Of a stretch of DNA of 46,413 nt, positions 28,943-38,699 are shown one piece after another (the stretch's first letter is position 1; each line of letters opens with the position of its first letter). Made by a program: the position numbers and the translations under genes. Origin of the DNA: Pseudomonadota bacterium. GTDB lineage: Bacteria; Pseudomonadota; Gammaproteobacteria; Steroidobacterales; SZUA-146. The stretch spans positions 1 to 46,413 of the forward strand of contig JBCCHD010000031.1 in the NCBI GenBank assembly GCA_039028935.1, written 5' to 3'. The notes below the pieces were generated by a model. The model saw only the letters and a list, made by a program, of their open reading frames with translations. It did not search any database and was not told where the DNA came from.

Positions 28943-30370
28943 CTAACGGTCGGAGCGGCGTGTGGTGTCCGATGATTGATGCGGCGGTGTGAGTGTTCGC
29001 GCGGCGCGTCGAGTGGACGGGGCAGAGCCCGCCTCGTCGGCTTGGTCGACGGTGTCATCGCGGGTTGCCAAATCGCGACGTGCATCGATCTGCTCTATAT
29101 CTTTTTGTGTCAGGCTCAGCGCCCGCGTGGTTTTCTCAATCGGATCCAGTTCCGCAATCGGTCGCGCGTGGCGAATACCGAGCTCGGTAAACTTGCGCGC
29201 GCCCGGCAGCACGTTTTTTTCGAGGGAGCCGACGGCTTTGTTGTAGGCCTCAACGCTTTGGCCCAACGTCTTGCCCATTTTGTTCATGTGGTCGGTAAAC
29301 ACCCCAACACGCTGGTGCAGCGTCTCGGCAAGCTGGCTGATCGTCTCCGCATTTTTGGCCAGCTGCACCTGTCGCCAGCCGTAAGACACCGTTTTCAGTA
29401 GCGCCATTAAGTTAGACGGTGTGGCGAGGATCACCTTTTGCGCAAGCGCGTCATCGAGGATCGCGTTATCGACATTGAGTGCGGCGGATAGGAACTGATC
29501 ACCGGGCAAAAACAGGATGATAAAATCGGGGCTCGTCGAAAATTGTTTCCAATAGGCTTTCGACGACAGCTCGCGTATGCGCTCTTTGACCTGGCGGGCA
29601 TGTCGAGTCAGGGACTGCTGTTTGGTCTCGTCGTCGGTCGCTTCAACGGCAGCCAGATAGGCGTCAAGCGGAGTCTTTACATCCACCACCAGCAGCCGAT
29701 TTTCCGGGAGACGCACGAGCATGTCGGGGCGGACGGCGCCGTCGGGCGTAGTGGTGTGCGCCTGCTCAGTGAAATCGCAATGTTCGACCATGCCAGCGAG
29801 TTCAACGAGTCGTTTGAGTGTGATCTCGCCCCAGCGACCGCGTACTTCAGGCCGCTTAAGTGCGTTGACCAAATTGGCGGTTTCGCTGCGCAGGGTGCGT
29901 TGTTCGTTATTCATCAACTCGAGCTGCTGATTGATGCCGCCAAACGCGCGGGCCCGCTCGTGCTCGACTTTGGCGATTTGTTCGCGCGTGTCGCTCAACG
30001 CCTTGGCCACTGGCGCAATCAGGTTCTCAACGGCCTTTTGACGCGCGCCGAGTTCGGACTCCGCTTTGGTTTGAAATTTGCCTAGGTTTTCTTGGGCGAG
30101 TCGCAAAAACGACTCGCTATTGTCTTTAAGAGAGCGATTGGCGAGCTGATCGAACGTCGCTTTGAGTTGCTCAGTGGAGGCTAAGAAAGCGGCCTCTCGT
30201 TCATCCGACAAAGCCTGCTCACTTTTGAGTTCGCTTTCGAGCACCGCCGACTCGAGGCGGGCATGCCCGAGCCTACGCATCGCGACCAAGGCCGCGACCA
30301 GCACGCCCAGCACGAAACCCGCGGCGATGCCGGCACCGATTAGAAACAGTTGTTCTTGCGTTAACGTCAT
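28943..30370 (-). CDS. rmuC: DNA recombination protein RmuC
   Basis: RmuC limits inversions at short inverted repeats; its nuclease-like domain belongs to the PD-(D/E)XK superfamily. The protein is 475 residues. A membrane segment (about 8-30) is followed by a coiled coil (about 40-165), then the RmuC core with RGRWGEITLKRLVELAG, DMLVRLPENRLLVVDVKTPLDAY and SPDFIILFLPGDQF. The C-terminal 60 residues are low complexity. Around 290 bases with no gene separate its start from the phosphatase gene upstream. Confidence 0.92.
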   Translation of the reverse strand: MTLTQEQLFLIGAGIAAGFVLGVLVAALVAMRRLGHARLESAVLESELKSEQALSDEREAAFLASTEQLKATFDQLANRSLKDNSESFLRLAQENLGKFQTKAESELGARQKAVENLIAPVAKALSDTREQIAKVEHERARAFGGINQQLELMNNEQRTLRSETANLVNALKRPEVRGRWGEITLKRLVELAGMVEHCDFTEQAHTTTPDGAVRPDMLVRLPENRLLVVDVKTPLDAYLAAVEATDDETKQQSLTRHARQVKERIRELSSKAYWKQFSTSPDFIILFLPGDQFLSAALNVDNAILDDALAQKVILATPSNLMALLKTVSYGWRQVQLAKNAETISQLAETLHQRVGVFTDHMNKMGKTLGQSVEAYNKAVGSLEKNVLPGARKFTELGIRHARPIAELDPIEKTTRALSLTQKDIEQIDARRDLATRDDTVDQADEAGSAPSTRRAARTLTPPHQSSDTTRRSDR

Positions 30371-30660
30371 GCGCGAATTGTTTGGTTGTACATAGTCAAT
30401 GTGGCGATGTGCTTGTCGGCCGTCGAGGCGTGGGTCCGCACCGTTGCGATGCGGTGGTGTGACAACGATACCGCATGTGTTGGCGCTGTGTCGCGCGAAA
30501 CGAAAGGCGACGGCGTCGTGGCCTGGGGTGTGCGCTCGGCTGGTTGCAAGTCAGTGGCGTTTTGTCCGTTGAATGACCGTACACTCAGAGGTGGGGCGTG
30601 CCCACGCAGAAGGTGATGAGCGAACGGGCGTCAGCGCTCCACACGATGCAAGGTGCGCGC

Positions 30661-31347
30661 TCAGAGAGTTGAGGTCAGGCCCAGTAGTGGCTCGGTGTAC
30701 GCCGCCAGTGCCGCAACAGAGTCGACCACGGCGTCAGCATGCCAATCGACCGGATTGTCAAACGGTCGCACATAGCCATAACCGGCGACCACAGTGTGCA
30801 TGCCCGCGGACTGGCCGGCCAGTACATCCGCCGGCGCATCGCCCACGAAGAGGCACTGGTGGGCCGGGACACGGAGTAAAGCAGCCGCGTGCAGTGCTGG
30901 CATTGGATGCGGCTTGCGTTTGATCAAGGTATCGCCGGCCACTACGCAGTGAGGTGGATGCACTGGCGCGAGTGTGGCGAACACATTGTGAGTGAGACCT
31001 TCGGGTTTGTTGGTCACGATACCCCATCGAACACCCGCCTTCTCAAGCGCCGCGATCCACTGCGCCATGCCGTCGTATAGTGTGGTGTGCTCAGCGACGT
31101 TGCGCGCGTAGGCGGCCAAAAACGCCGTAATGTGTCGGGCCTTTTCAGCGGGGGTACTGCCGGGGAATCCCAGATTCACCAACGCGGTGGCGCCGTGACT
31201 CACGAACGGGCGCGCTGTGTCGATCGGCACCGGTGTTTGCGCATGCTCGGCGCGAACGGCGTTGAGCGCCGCGATCATGTCCAGCGCGGTATCGGCATAG
31301 GTGCCATCAAAATCGAGCAGCACGGCTCGGTAGCGGCCCTCAGGCAT
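30661..31347 (-). CDS. mupP: HAD-family phosphatase, MupP-like
   Basis: A 228-residue HAD phosphatase. Motif I is DFDGTYADT, motif II VTNK, the Lys motif is IKRKPHP, and motif IV GDAPADVLAG. Family neighbours are phosphoglycolate phosphatase (Gph) and MupP, which dephosphorylates MurNAc-6-phosphate in the cell-wall recycling route of pseudomonads. I prefer MupP because it lies directly after ubiG and near yciK, as in Pseudomonas. The partner genes amgK and murU are not in the window, and sequence alone does not exclude Gph. Five bases separate it from ubiG. Confidence 0.7.
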   Translation of the reverse strand: MPEGRYRAVLLDFDGTYADTALDMIAALNAVRAEHAQTPVPIDTARPFVSHGATALVNLGFPGSTPAEKARHITAFLAAYARNVAEHTTLYDGMAQWIAALEKAGVRWGIVTNKPEGLTHNVFATLAPVHPPHCVVAGDTLIKRKPHPMPALHAAALLRVPAHQCLFVGDAPADVLAGQSAGMHTVVAGYGYVRPFDNPVDWHADAVVDSVAALAAYTEPLLGLTSTL

Positions 31348-31352
31348 GGTGT

Positions 31353-32066
31353 TTAGGGGCTGGTCGGCGCATCGAGCGTACAGTGCATGAGGTAGTTGAC
31401 GTCCACACCCGGCCCGAGCCGATACACTCGAGTTAATGGGTTGTAGTGCAGTCCGGTGAGGTGTTTCAACGTCAAGCCTGCCTGTCGCGCCGCATCCTCA
31501 AGCTCCGAGGGGCGAATAAACTTGGCGTAGTCGTGGGTACCACGCGGTAGAAGATTCAGCACATATTCGGCGCCAATTACGGCCAGCAAATACCCTTTGG
31601 CGGTTCGATTAATAGTGCTGAAGTAGGCGGCGCCGCCTGGTTTGAGCAAACGAGCGCACGCGGCGACCACCGCCGCTGGATCCGGTACGTGCTCGAGCAT
31701 TTCAAGACAGGTGACCACATCGTATTGACCGGCTTCGGTTTCCGCGATGGCTTCTGCGGGCGTTTGCAGGTAGCGCACGGAGACGTCGCTCGACTCCGCG
31801 TGCCGTTTGGCCACCTCAAGTGGCGTCGCGCCCATGTCGATACCGGTGACATCGGCGCCTTGGTGCGCCATTGCTTCGCTCAATAGGCCGCCGCCACAGC
31901 CAATATCGATAACACGTAAGCCATCCAGCGGCGTGCGCGCTTGGATATAGCCCAAGCGCAGCGGATTGATGGCGTGTAAAGGCTTGAATTCCGATTCTGG
32001 GTCCCACCATCGCTCGGCGAGCTCTTCGAACTTGCGAATTTCATCCGCGTCGACATTGGTGTTCAT
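31353..32066 (-). CDS. ubiG: Ubiquinone biosynthesis O-methyltransferase UbiG
   Basis: UbiG performs both O-methylations in ubiquinone synthesis, using S-adenosylmethionine. It has 237 residues (E. coli 240). The SAM-binding motif I is [16 protein letters not shown], followed by [13 protein letters not shown] and [12 protein letters not shown]. The N-terminal [25 protein letters not shown] is a clear UbiG mark. It heads the minus-strand group. Confidence 0.95.
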   Translation of the reverse strand: MNTNVDADEIRKFEELAERWWDPESEFKPLHAINPLRLGYIQARTPLDGLRVIDIGCGGGLLSEAMAHQGADVTGIDMGATPLEVAKRHAESSDVSVRYLQTPAEAIAETEAGQYDVVTCLEMLEHVPDPAAVVAACARLLKPGGAAYFSTINRTAKGYLLAVIGAEYVLNLLPRGTHDYAKFIRPSELEDAARQAGLTLKHLTGLHYNPLTRVYRLGPGVDVNYLMHCTLDAPTSP

Positions 32067-32646
32067 TCAGGCGATCTCGGTGTGGCGGCTGGGATCCACA
32101 TTATCCATGAATGAGCCGGGCTAATCACCTGTCTTGACCGGCCAGAATGTACGTTGTCGCCGTGTGATGCTTGGCACACTTGGTCGTTCCGAACGGCCTG
32201 GGTTGGTGGGTCGGGAAAGCGACGGCTTTTGCCGTGCTCGTCCGCGCTATTTTCGTGCCCATTATCGGCCCCAAATAGACCGTCTGGGACGGCGATTAGG
32301 GGGCGATGCCAGCGCGGTAAAAATGCACCGATTAGAAGCCCTTCTTTTTTGCTTGTTTTGTTAGCAAATACGGCAGGTTATGTGCTAAAATCCGAGCTTA
32401 ATTTTTAGGGGGTAAAACCGCTGATTTGAGGTGGTTTTTTGAGGTTGAATTGTCCGCGCAGTCAGGTCTTGCGCCGCGCTGATTCGTCGCGTAAATCGCA
32501 GGCGCTTCAGGTGGCCACGAGCGCGACGTTGCGGGGCCCTTCTGCCGGGTATTTTCACCGGATTGTTAACTCATGAAACCGCGTTTGAGAAGCGGCGAAC
32601 ACGCGTCGTACATCGTGACCCAACACACCCGGGATAAGCAGCGTCT
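32067..32646. other. Divergent intergenic region between ubiG and gyrA
   Basis: About 580 bases without a recognisable gene. Short open frames at 32134-32364 and 32154-32408 have no family pattern and end around the gyrA promoter. It holds the predicted gyrA promoter and a leader of about 250 bases. Confidence 0.7.
32361..32391 (+). promoter_or_regulatory. Predicted gyrA promoter with extended -10
   Basis: TG at 32383-32384, one base, then TAAAAT at 32386-32391 forms an extended -10 element. TTAGCA at 32361-32366 is the best -35 but is 19 bases away. TTAGCA and TGCTAA (32383-32388) are also inverted copies, so a dimeric regulator might bind. Transcription would start near 32398, leaving a leader of about 250 bases. 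Confidence 0.45.
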
Positions 32647-35232
32647 ATGACTGATCAGGGCCAGGAAATTATTCAGGTCAATCTCGAAGATGAGATGAAA
32701 AAATCGTACCTCGATTACGCCATGAGCGTGATTGTTGGTAGAGCCTTGCCGGATGTGCGTGACGGGTTGAAGCCCGTTCATCGTCGCGTGCTGTATGCCA
32801 TGCGAGAGCTGGGCAACGACTACAACAAAGCGTACAAAAAATCCGCGCGCGTGGTCGGTGACGTGATCGGTAAATATCACCCTCATGGTGACACGTCGGT
32901 TTACGACACCATCGTGCGCATGGCTCAGCCTTTCTCGATGCGCTACATGATGGTCGACGGGCAGGGTAACTTTGGGTCGGTGGATGGTGATTCGCCGGCC
33001 GCCATGCGATACACCGAAGTGCGTATGGCGCGCATTGCGCACCAGCTGCTGGCCGACATCGAGAAATCCACCGTCGATTTCATCCCGAACTATGACGAAT
33101 CGGAGACCGAGCCTGCGGTACTGCCATCGCGCATCCCTAATTTGCTTGTGAATGGTTCCGCGGGAATCGCGGTGGGGATGGCCACCAATATTCCTCCCCA
33201 CAACATCGGCGAGGTGATCGATGCGTGTGTGGCGCTGTTGGAGAACGGCGACCTCACCGTGCAGGAGCTGATGGAGCATCTGCCGGGGCCGGATTTTCCG
33301 ACGGCCGCGATCATAAACGGGGCGTCGGGTATTCGAAGCGCGTATCTGACCGGGCGCGGGCGTATCTATCTGCGAGCCCGCACGCACATCGAAGATCTTG
33401 CCAAAAAAGACAAGCAGGCGATCATTGTGACCGAGTTGCCGTATCAGGTGAACAAGGCTCGGTTGCTCGAAAAGATTGCCGAATTAGTGCGTGACAAGAA
33501 AATCGACGGCATCACCGAGTTGCGTGACGAGTCCGATAAGGACGGAATGCGCATGGTGATCGAGCTGCGCCGCAACGAAAACCCCGATGTCGTCCTCAAT
33601 AACCTGTACAAGCAAACGATGCTGCAGTCGGTGTTTGGCATCAACATGGTCGCACTCAACGACGGTCAGCCTCGTTTGATGAACCTCAAAGAGGTGCTCG
33701 ATGCGTTTTTGCGCCATCGCCGTGAGGTCGTCACCCGACGCACGATTCATGATTTGGGTAAGGCGCGCGATCGGGCGCATGTGCTCGAAGGGCTTGCTGT
33801 TGCCCTGGCGAACATCGACGAGATCATCGCGTTGATCAAGCAGTCCTCGTCTCCGGCGGAGGCGCGCGAGGCCCTCGCGGCGCGTCGCTGGGAGCCGGGT
33901 GTGGTCACCGGCATGCTTGAGCGTGCCGGCGCAGACGCCACCCGACCGGACGGTGTGGCCGGAGAATGGGGCCTAATCGACGGTCGCTACCAGCTGTCGG
34001 CGGTGCAGGCCAAGGCGATTCTTGATCTGCAGCTCCATCGTTTGACGGGGCTTGAGCAAGAGAAAATAGTTAAAGAATACAAAGAAATACTCGATAAAAT
34101 TGAAGATTTACTTGACATCTTGTCTGACCCCGATCGCTTGACGAACGTGATCCGTGAAGAGTTGCTGGAGAGCCGAGAGCAATTTGTCGACGAGCGGCGT
34201 ACGGAGATCGTGCACAACTACGAAGATTTGACGGACGAAGATCTGATCGTTGAAGAGGACGTGGTCGTGACGTTCTCGCACGCGGGATACGCCAAAGCAC
34301 AACCGCTGACCAGTTATCGGGCGCAGCGTCGCGGCGGGCGAGGCAAAAGTGCCACGGCCGTAAAAGACGAGGACTTTATCGACAAGCTGTTTATCGCCAA
34401 CACCCACAATACGTTGCTGTGTTTTACGTCGCGCGGTAAGGCCTTTTGGCTCAAGGTCTATCAGTTACCGCAGGCCAGTCGCGGTTCACGCGGCAAGCCG
34501 CTGGTGAATTTGTTGCCGCTGGAAACCGATGAGCGCGTAACCGCCGTGCTGCCGATTCGCGAGTATGAAGACGATAAGTTCATCTTTATGGGTACCGCGC
34601 ATGGCACTGTGAAGAAGACCCCGCTTTCAGCATTTTCGCGACCACGCGCCAATGGCATTATCGCGCTGGGTCTCAAAGACGGTGATCACCTGGTTGATGC
34701 AATGGTAACCGACGGTGATCAGGATGTGTTTTTGTTCGCCACTACAGGTAAGGCCATTCGCTTTAATGAGCGTGACGTGCGGCCAATGGGGCGCACCGCG
34801 GCTGGTGTGCGTGGCATCAAGCTACCAGATGGTGCGTCGGTCGTTGCGATGATCAGCGAAGGGCCGAAACTCCAGAGTGCTGACGATGCGCCGGTCGATC
34901 GGCCGCTGATTTTGACGGCGACCGAAAACGGCTACGGCAAGCGCACCGAAATCGATGAGTATTCGACGCAGGGTCGTGGTGGTCAAGGCGTGATCGCCAT
35001 TCAAACCAGTGCGCGCAATGGTGAAGTCGTCGGTGCGCTGATGGTGCACAACGACGATCAAGCAATGCTCATCAGTGCCAACGGCACGTTGGTGCGCACA
35101 CCGGTAGAGGGAATTTCGGTGATTGGACGTAATACGCAGGGCGTGCGCCTCATTCGCATTGGCAGCGACGACAAATTGGTGGGTGTGGCCGCCGTCGAGG
35201 ATGACGACAGCGACGACGATGATGCAGAGTAG
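32647..35232 (+). CDS. gyrA: DNA gyrase subunit A
   Basis: GyrA cuts and rejoins DNA in gyrase, which adds negative supercoils. It has 861 residues (E. coli 875). The catalytic Tyr122 is in [10 protein letters not shown]. The quinolone-resistance region reads [12 protein letters not shown], with Thr83 and Asp87, as in wild-type P. aeruginosa, so there is no sign of acquired resistance. The C-terminal beta-pinwheel starts with the GyrA box QRRGGRG near residue 560, needed for DNA wrapping. The last residues are a highly acidic tail ([10 protein letters not shown]). pheA starts five bases after its stop, which implies co-transcription. Confidence 0.97.
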   Translation: MTDQGQEIIQVNLEDEMKKSYLDYAMSVIVGRALPDVRDGLKPVHRRVLYAMRELGNDYNKAYKKSARVVGDVIGKYHPHGDTSVYDTIVRMAQPFSMRYMMVDGQGNFGSVDGDSPAAMRYTEVRMARIAHQLLADIEKSTVDFIPNYDESETEPAVLPSRIPNLLVNGSAGIAVGMATNIPPHNIGEVIDACVALLENGDLTVQELMEHLPGPDFPTAAIINGASGIRSAYLTGRGRIYLRARTHIEDLAKKDKQAIIVTELPYQVNKARLLEKIAELVRDKKIDGITELRDESDKDGMRMVIELRRNENPDVVLNNLYKQTMLQSVFGINMVALNDGQPRLMNLKEVLDAFLRHRREVVTRRTIHDLGKARDRAHVLEGLAVALANIDEIIALIKQSSSPAEAREALAARRWEPGVVTGMLERAGADATRPDGVAGEWGLIDGRYQLSAVQAKAILDLQLHRLTGLEQEKIVKEYKEILDKIEDLLDILSDPDRLTNVIREELLESREQFVDERRTEIVHNYEDLTDEDLIVEEDVVVTFSHAGYAKAQPLTSYRAQRRGGRGKSATAVKDEDFIDKLFIANTHNTLLCFTSRGKAFWLKVYQLPQASRGSRGKPLVNLLPLETDERVTAVLPIREYEDDKFIFMGTAHGTVKKTPLSAFSRPRANGIIALGLKDGDHLVDAMVTDGDQDVFLFATTGKAIRFNERDVRPMGRTAAGVRGIKLPDGASVVAMISEGPKLQSADDAPVDRPLILTATENGYGKRTEIDEYSTQGRGGQGVIAIQTSARNGEVVGALMVHNDDQAMLISANGTLVRTPVEGISVIGRNTQGVRLIRIGSDDKLVGVAAVEDDDSDDDDAE

Positions 35233-35237
35233 GGGCT

Positions 35238-36329
35238 ATGGCTAACAAACCACTGCCCGATCTATCGACCATACGCGAGACCATTGATCGCCTCGATGAG
35301 CAAATTCAAGCGCTCATCAGCGAGCGTGCTCAAATTGCTCAGCAGGTGGGTGCCACCAAAGCGGCGGGCCGATCCACGGCCGAATACTACCGACCCGAAC
35401 GCGAGGCGCAGGTGCTGCGTCAGGTGATTGATCGCAATGATGGGCCCTTGGCTGACGAAGAAATTGTGCGTCTTTTTCGCGAAATTATGTCGGCCTGTTT
35501 GGCGCAGCAAGAGCCGCTCAAAGTGGCGTATTTGGGTCCTGAGGGCACGCTCACGCAGGCGGCCGTCACCAAGCACTTCGGTCATTCGGTGAATGCCATT
35601 TCACTGGCGACCATGGATGAGGTGTTTCGTGAGGTGGAATCGGCGGTGGCCGATTTTGGCATCGTTCCGCTTGAGGACTTTTCCGATGGCGCGATTAGTC
35701 ACACGCTCGATATGTTTATTTCGTCGCCGCTGCTCATTTGCGGGGAGGTCGAGATGTTGCTTGAGCAGCATCTCCTCGCGCGGGGTGCGTCGCTAGAGGG
35801 CATTGAGCGCGTGTATGCCAATCAGCAATCGCTGACCCAATGTCGCGATTGGCTCAAAGAGATGTTACCCAATGCCGAATTGGTATCGATGGCCAGTAAC
35901 ACGAGTGCGGCGCGGCGTGCGCGCGACGATGCCTCGGGCGCTGCGATCGCCGGTTACGCCGCGTCACGCGTGTATCAACTCAATGTACTCGCTCGCAATG
36001 TTGAAGATCGGCCCGACAACCGCACACGCTTTTTGGTGATCGGACGAGATTTGTTTGCGCCGAGCGGCAGCGATAAAACGTCGTTGCTCATGTCGTCGAG
36101 TCACACGCCGGGCGCGTTGCAAGAACTGCTGCAAACCCTGACCGCCCATCAGGTCAACATGAACCGCATCGAATCGCGGCCGAGCAATCGCTCCGATTCC
36201 GACTATGTGTTTTTTGTGGATGTGGATGGCCACGCTCGGGATGAACAGCTTGCGGGTGCGCTGGAACAACTGCAGCAAACCGCGGTGGTGATGCGCGTGA
36301 TCGGTTCCTACCCCAAGGCGATCCTGTAG
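35238..36329 (+). CDS. pheA: Bifunctional chorismate mutase/prephenate dehydratase
   Basis: PheA turns chorismate into prephenate and then phenylpyruvate for phenylalanine synthesis. The 363-residue protein has an AroQ chorismate mutase (about 1-90, with IDRLDEQIQALISER), a dehydratase domain (about 93-275, from VAYLGPEGTLTQAA) and a C-terminal ACT domain (about 285-360) with HTPGALQELL and NRIESRPS. The catalytic Thr motif TRFLVIG is present. One oddity is PLEDFSDGAI where most dehydratases have a P-x-E-N-[ST] pattern, so Asn is replaced by Asp and the next residue by Phe. It may still be active. In pseudomonads serC usually stands between gyrA and pheA; here it does not. Confidence 0.93.
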   Translation: MANKPLPDLSTIRETIDRLDEQIQALISERAQIAQQVGATKAAGRSTAEYYRPEREAQVLRQVIDRNDGPLADEEIVRLFREIMSACLAQQEPLKVAYLGPEGTLTQAAVTKHFGHSVNAISLATMDEVFREVESAVADFGIVPLEDFSDGAISHTLDMFISSPLLICGEVEMLLEQHLLARGASLEGIERVYANQQSLTQCRDWLKEMLPNAELVSMASNTSAARRARDDASGAAIAGYAASRVYQLNVLARNVEDRPDNRTRFLVIGRDLFAPSGSDKTSLLMSSSHTPGALQELLQTLTAHQVNMNRIESRPSNRSDSDYVFFVDVDGHARDEQLAGALEQLQQTAVVMRVIGSYPKAIL

Positions 36330-36330
36330 T

Positions 36331-36419
36331 CCGGGCGCCAGCATGCCCGTGCACGCGGTTTATGGCGATAAACACAGTCGGTGGTGCGTTCGGCGCCAAG
36401 ACGATCGCTGGCGCCCCGG
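36331..36419 (+). repeat. Structured spacer between pheA and aroA
   Basis: CCGGGCGCCAGC (36331-36342) pairs with GCTGGCGCCCCGG (36407-36419) along 12 positions with one bulged C. Inside is a smaller hairpin, GTTTAT (36358-36363) with ATAAAC (36368-36373) and a GGCG loop. There is no T run, so it is not a normal terminator. It may be an RNA element in the aroA leader. pheA stops at 36329 and aroA starts at 36461. Confidence 0.5.
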
Positions 36420-36460
36420 TGTCTGCACTCATTCCTTTTCAAAGAGTTCGTAGGTGACGT

Positions 36461-37801
36461 ATGACCAGTCCTCCCTCTGATCACCTCTCGACGGTGCCGT
36501 GTTATCGAATTACCGGCAGCGCGCCATTGCGTGGAACCGTTAGGGTGCCCGGTGATAAATCGATCTCTCATCGGGCATTAATGTTTGGTGCAATTGCGAG
36601 CGGCGTGACGCGAATTCGCGGTTTGCTCGAAGGCGAAGATTGCCTCAACACGGCGCGCGTCTTGCGCAAGCTAGGTGTGAGGATCGAAACGGAGACGGTG
36701 GACGGGCAGCGGGTGTGGACGGTGCATGGCGTTGGTCAAGGTGGGCTGATCAGCACCACTGAGCCACTGGATGTGGGTAATTCGGGCACGGGGATGCGAT
36801 TGCTGGCCGGACTGCTGGTTGGGCAAGGGGTGAGTGCGTCGTTGGTGGGGGATCGCTCCTTAATGAGCCGGCCAATGGAGCGTATTGCCGCGCCCCTGCG
36901 CATGATGGGTGCGCAAATTGACACGCGCGATGGCAAACCGCCGGTGGTTATCCAGTCGGGTGCCGAAGTGATCGGCATCGACTACCACTTACCGGTTGCG
37001 AGCGCGCAGGTGAAGTCATCGGTGCTGTTGGCCGGGCTCGGTGCGAGTCACCCGACCACGGTGACCGAACCTGAGCGCAGCCGCGACCATACTGAGCGAA
37101 TGTTGCCCGCCTTCGGTTGCCCAGTGGCGGTTAAGGGCAACACGGCGCGCCTCACCGGGCCCGCCCAGTTGCAAGGTATTGAGGTGGATGTGCCGGGCGA
37201 CATTTCGTCGGCGGCGTTTCTGCTGGTTGCGGCGACCCTGATTCCTGGATCGGAATTGCTCATTGAACACGTGGGGGTCAATCCGACCCGTACCGGGATC
37301 ATTCGCATTCTCGAGGCGATGGGCGCATCGATCGAACGCCTAAACGAGCGTGATATTCACGGCGAGCCAGTGTGCGATCTTCGCGTAAAATCGGCGAATT
37401 TAACTGCAATTGACGTACCTTCGGCATGGGTTCCAAGTGCGATCGACGAGTTTCCAGTGATCTTTATTGCCGCCGCATCCGCAGCAGGAACGACGCGGGT
37501 GACCGGTGTGGGTGAATTGAAGGTCAAAGAAAGCGATCGTTTGGGCACGATGGCCCGAGGTCTGGAGGCGCTGGGGGTGCGCCTGATCGAATCGGATGAC
37601 GGGATTGAGATTACCGGCGGTCCGCTGTCGGGCGGAGACATTCACAGTCACGACGATCACCGTATTGCGATGGCGTTTGCGGTGGCGGGGGCGCGGTCAA
37701 CCGAACCCTTAACGGTTTATGATGTCACCAATGTGGGCACATCCTTTCCCGGATTTGCCCAACTCATGCAAGGACTTGGCCTCGCGCTTGAGGAGATTTA
37801 A
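36461..37801 (+). CDS. aroA: 3-phosphoshikimate 1-carboxyvinyltransferase (EPSP synthase)
   Basis: AroA joins phosphoenolpyruvate to shikimate-3-phosphate in the shikimate pathway. It has 446 residues. The first motif is PGDKSISHRALMFGAIASG, followed by VGNSGTGMRLLAGLL, LPVASAQVKSSVLLAGL and ERSRDHTERMLPAFG. The GNSGTGMRLL form is unlike the E. coli NAGTAMRPL pattern and resembles the other bacterial class. The TAA stop overlaps the cmk ATG by one base, which suggests translational coupling. Confidence 0.95.
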   Translation: MTSPPSDHLSTVPCYRITGSAPLRGTVRVPGDKSISHRALMFGAIASGVTRIRGLLEGEDCLNTARVLRKLGVRIETETVDGQRVWTVHGVGQGGLISTTEPLDVGNSGTGMRLLAGLLVGQGVSASLVGDRSLMSRPMERIAAPLRMMGAQIDTRDGKPPVVIQSGAEVIGIDYHLPVASAQVKSSVLLAGLGASHPTTVTEPERSRDHTERMLPAFGCPVAVKGNTARLTGPAQLQGIEVDVPGDISSAAFLLVAATLIPGSELLIEHVGVNPTRTGIIRILEAMGASIERLNERDIHGEPVCDLRVKSANLTAIDVPSAWVPSAIDEFPVIFIAAASAAGTTRVTGVGELKVKESDRLGTMARGLEALGVRLIESDDGIEITGGPLSGGDIHSHDDHRIAMAFAVAGARSTEPLTVYDVTNVGTSFPGFAQLMQGLGLALEEI

Positions 37802-38505
37802 TGAGCCAGACAGCACGTGAATCAGCGGCCCCGGTTTTAGCGATTGATGGCCCTAGCGGGTCAGGGAAGGGCACCGTGAGCCATATGGTGGCGAGTCGAT
37901 TGGGCTGGCACCTGCTGGACAGTGGCGCGCTGTATCGCGTGGTCGGTCTTGCTGCGCTGCAGCGTGGTGTGGCGTTTGACGAGTCTGAGTCGCTGGCTGC
38001 GATGGTGGCTGACCTGGCCATTAATTTTGTCGCATCCCCGGGCGGCGAAGAGAAGATTGAGCTTGATAATCAGGATGTTACATCGAAGATTCGCACTGAG
38101 CATTGCGGCAATCTCGCGTCCAAAGTGGCGGCGGTGCCGGCGGTACGAGAGGCGCTGGTGGCCGCTCAGCGAGGCTTTCGCCAAGCACCGGGTTTAGTGG
38201 CGGATGGCCGGGATATGGGGACGGTCATTTTCCCGGATGCCGAGCTGAAGATATTTCTAACCGCCAGCGCCGCTGAGCGCGCAGAAAGGCGGTATAAGCA
38301 GTTGATAGACAAGGGACTTGATGTTAGCCTACCCGCCCTTTTGGAGGATATCGCCGAGCGCGATCACCGCGATGCGAATCGCGAGGTGGCGCCGCTGCGA
38401 CCGGCCCCCGACGCGATGATGATCGATACGACATCCACACCCGTCGACGAGGTGGTCGCACAGGTGTTGGAGTTGGCGAACCAATGGGTCAACGCCGACG
38501 AGTAG
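37801..38505 (+). CDS. cmk: Cytidylate kinase
   Basis: Cmk phosphorylates CMP and dCMP. It has 234 residues. The P-loop is IDGPSGSGKGTVS, then LLDSGALYRVVGL, a DGRDMGTVIFPDA motif and RRYKQLIDKG near the lid. Its first base is the last base of aroA. It lies before rpsA, its normal place. Confidence 0.96.
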   Translation: MSQTARESAAPVLAIDGPSGSGKGTVSHMVASRLGWHLLDSGALYRVVGLAALQRGVAFDESESLAAMVADLAINFVASPGGEEKIELDNQDVTSKIRTEHCGNLASKVAAVPAVREALVAAQRGFRQAPGLVADGRDMGTVIFPDAELKIFLTASAAERAERRYKQLIDKGLDVSLPALLEDIAERDHRDANREVAPLRPAPDAMMIDTTSTPVDEVVAQVLELANQWVNADE

Positions 38506-38643
38506 TCGACGTGTGGGGGTCGCTTAAACAACGTGTGCGTAAAGGCGCGCACAGGACGTTAAACGATCGGGAGCCTGAGCGCTTTTTCGAATTACAACGG
38601 TTGCTTACGGACGGAGCGACTAGTTTTCATGCCCGTCGGGAAT

Positions 38644-38668
38644 AGGAAATTTCCTGCGGTTTTTTTTT
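38644..38668 (+). promoter_or_regulatory. Palindrome and T run in the rpsA leader
   Basis: AGGAAATTTCCT (38644-38655) is a perfect palindrome, followed by GCGG and nine T residues (38660-38668), 31 bases before the rpsA ATG. As a hairpin it would be weak because there is no spare loop. It could be an attenuator, part of S1 autoregulation or a protein site. The 194-base gap between cmk and rpsA has no other clear signal. Confidence 0.35.
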
Positions 38669-38699
38669 GGTTGGGCCTTGCGCCCTTGGGTTTATTGAA

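Noticed and set aside
32893-32907. Possible quinolone-resistance change at GyrA 83
   Set aside because: Thr83 with Asp87 is the wild-type state in some gammaproteobacteria such as P. aeruginosa.
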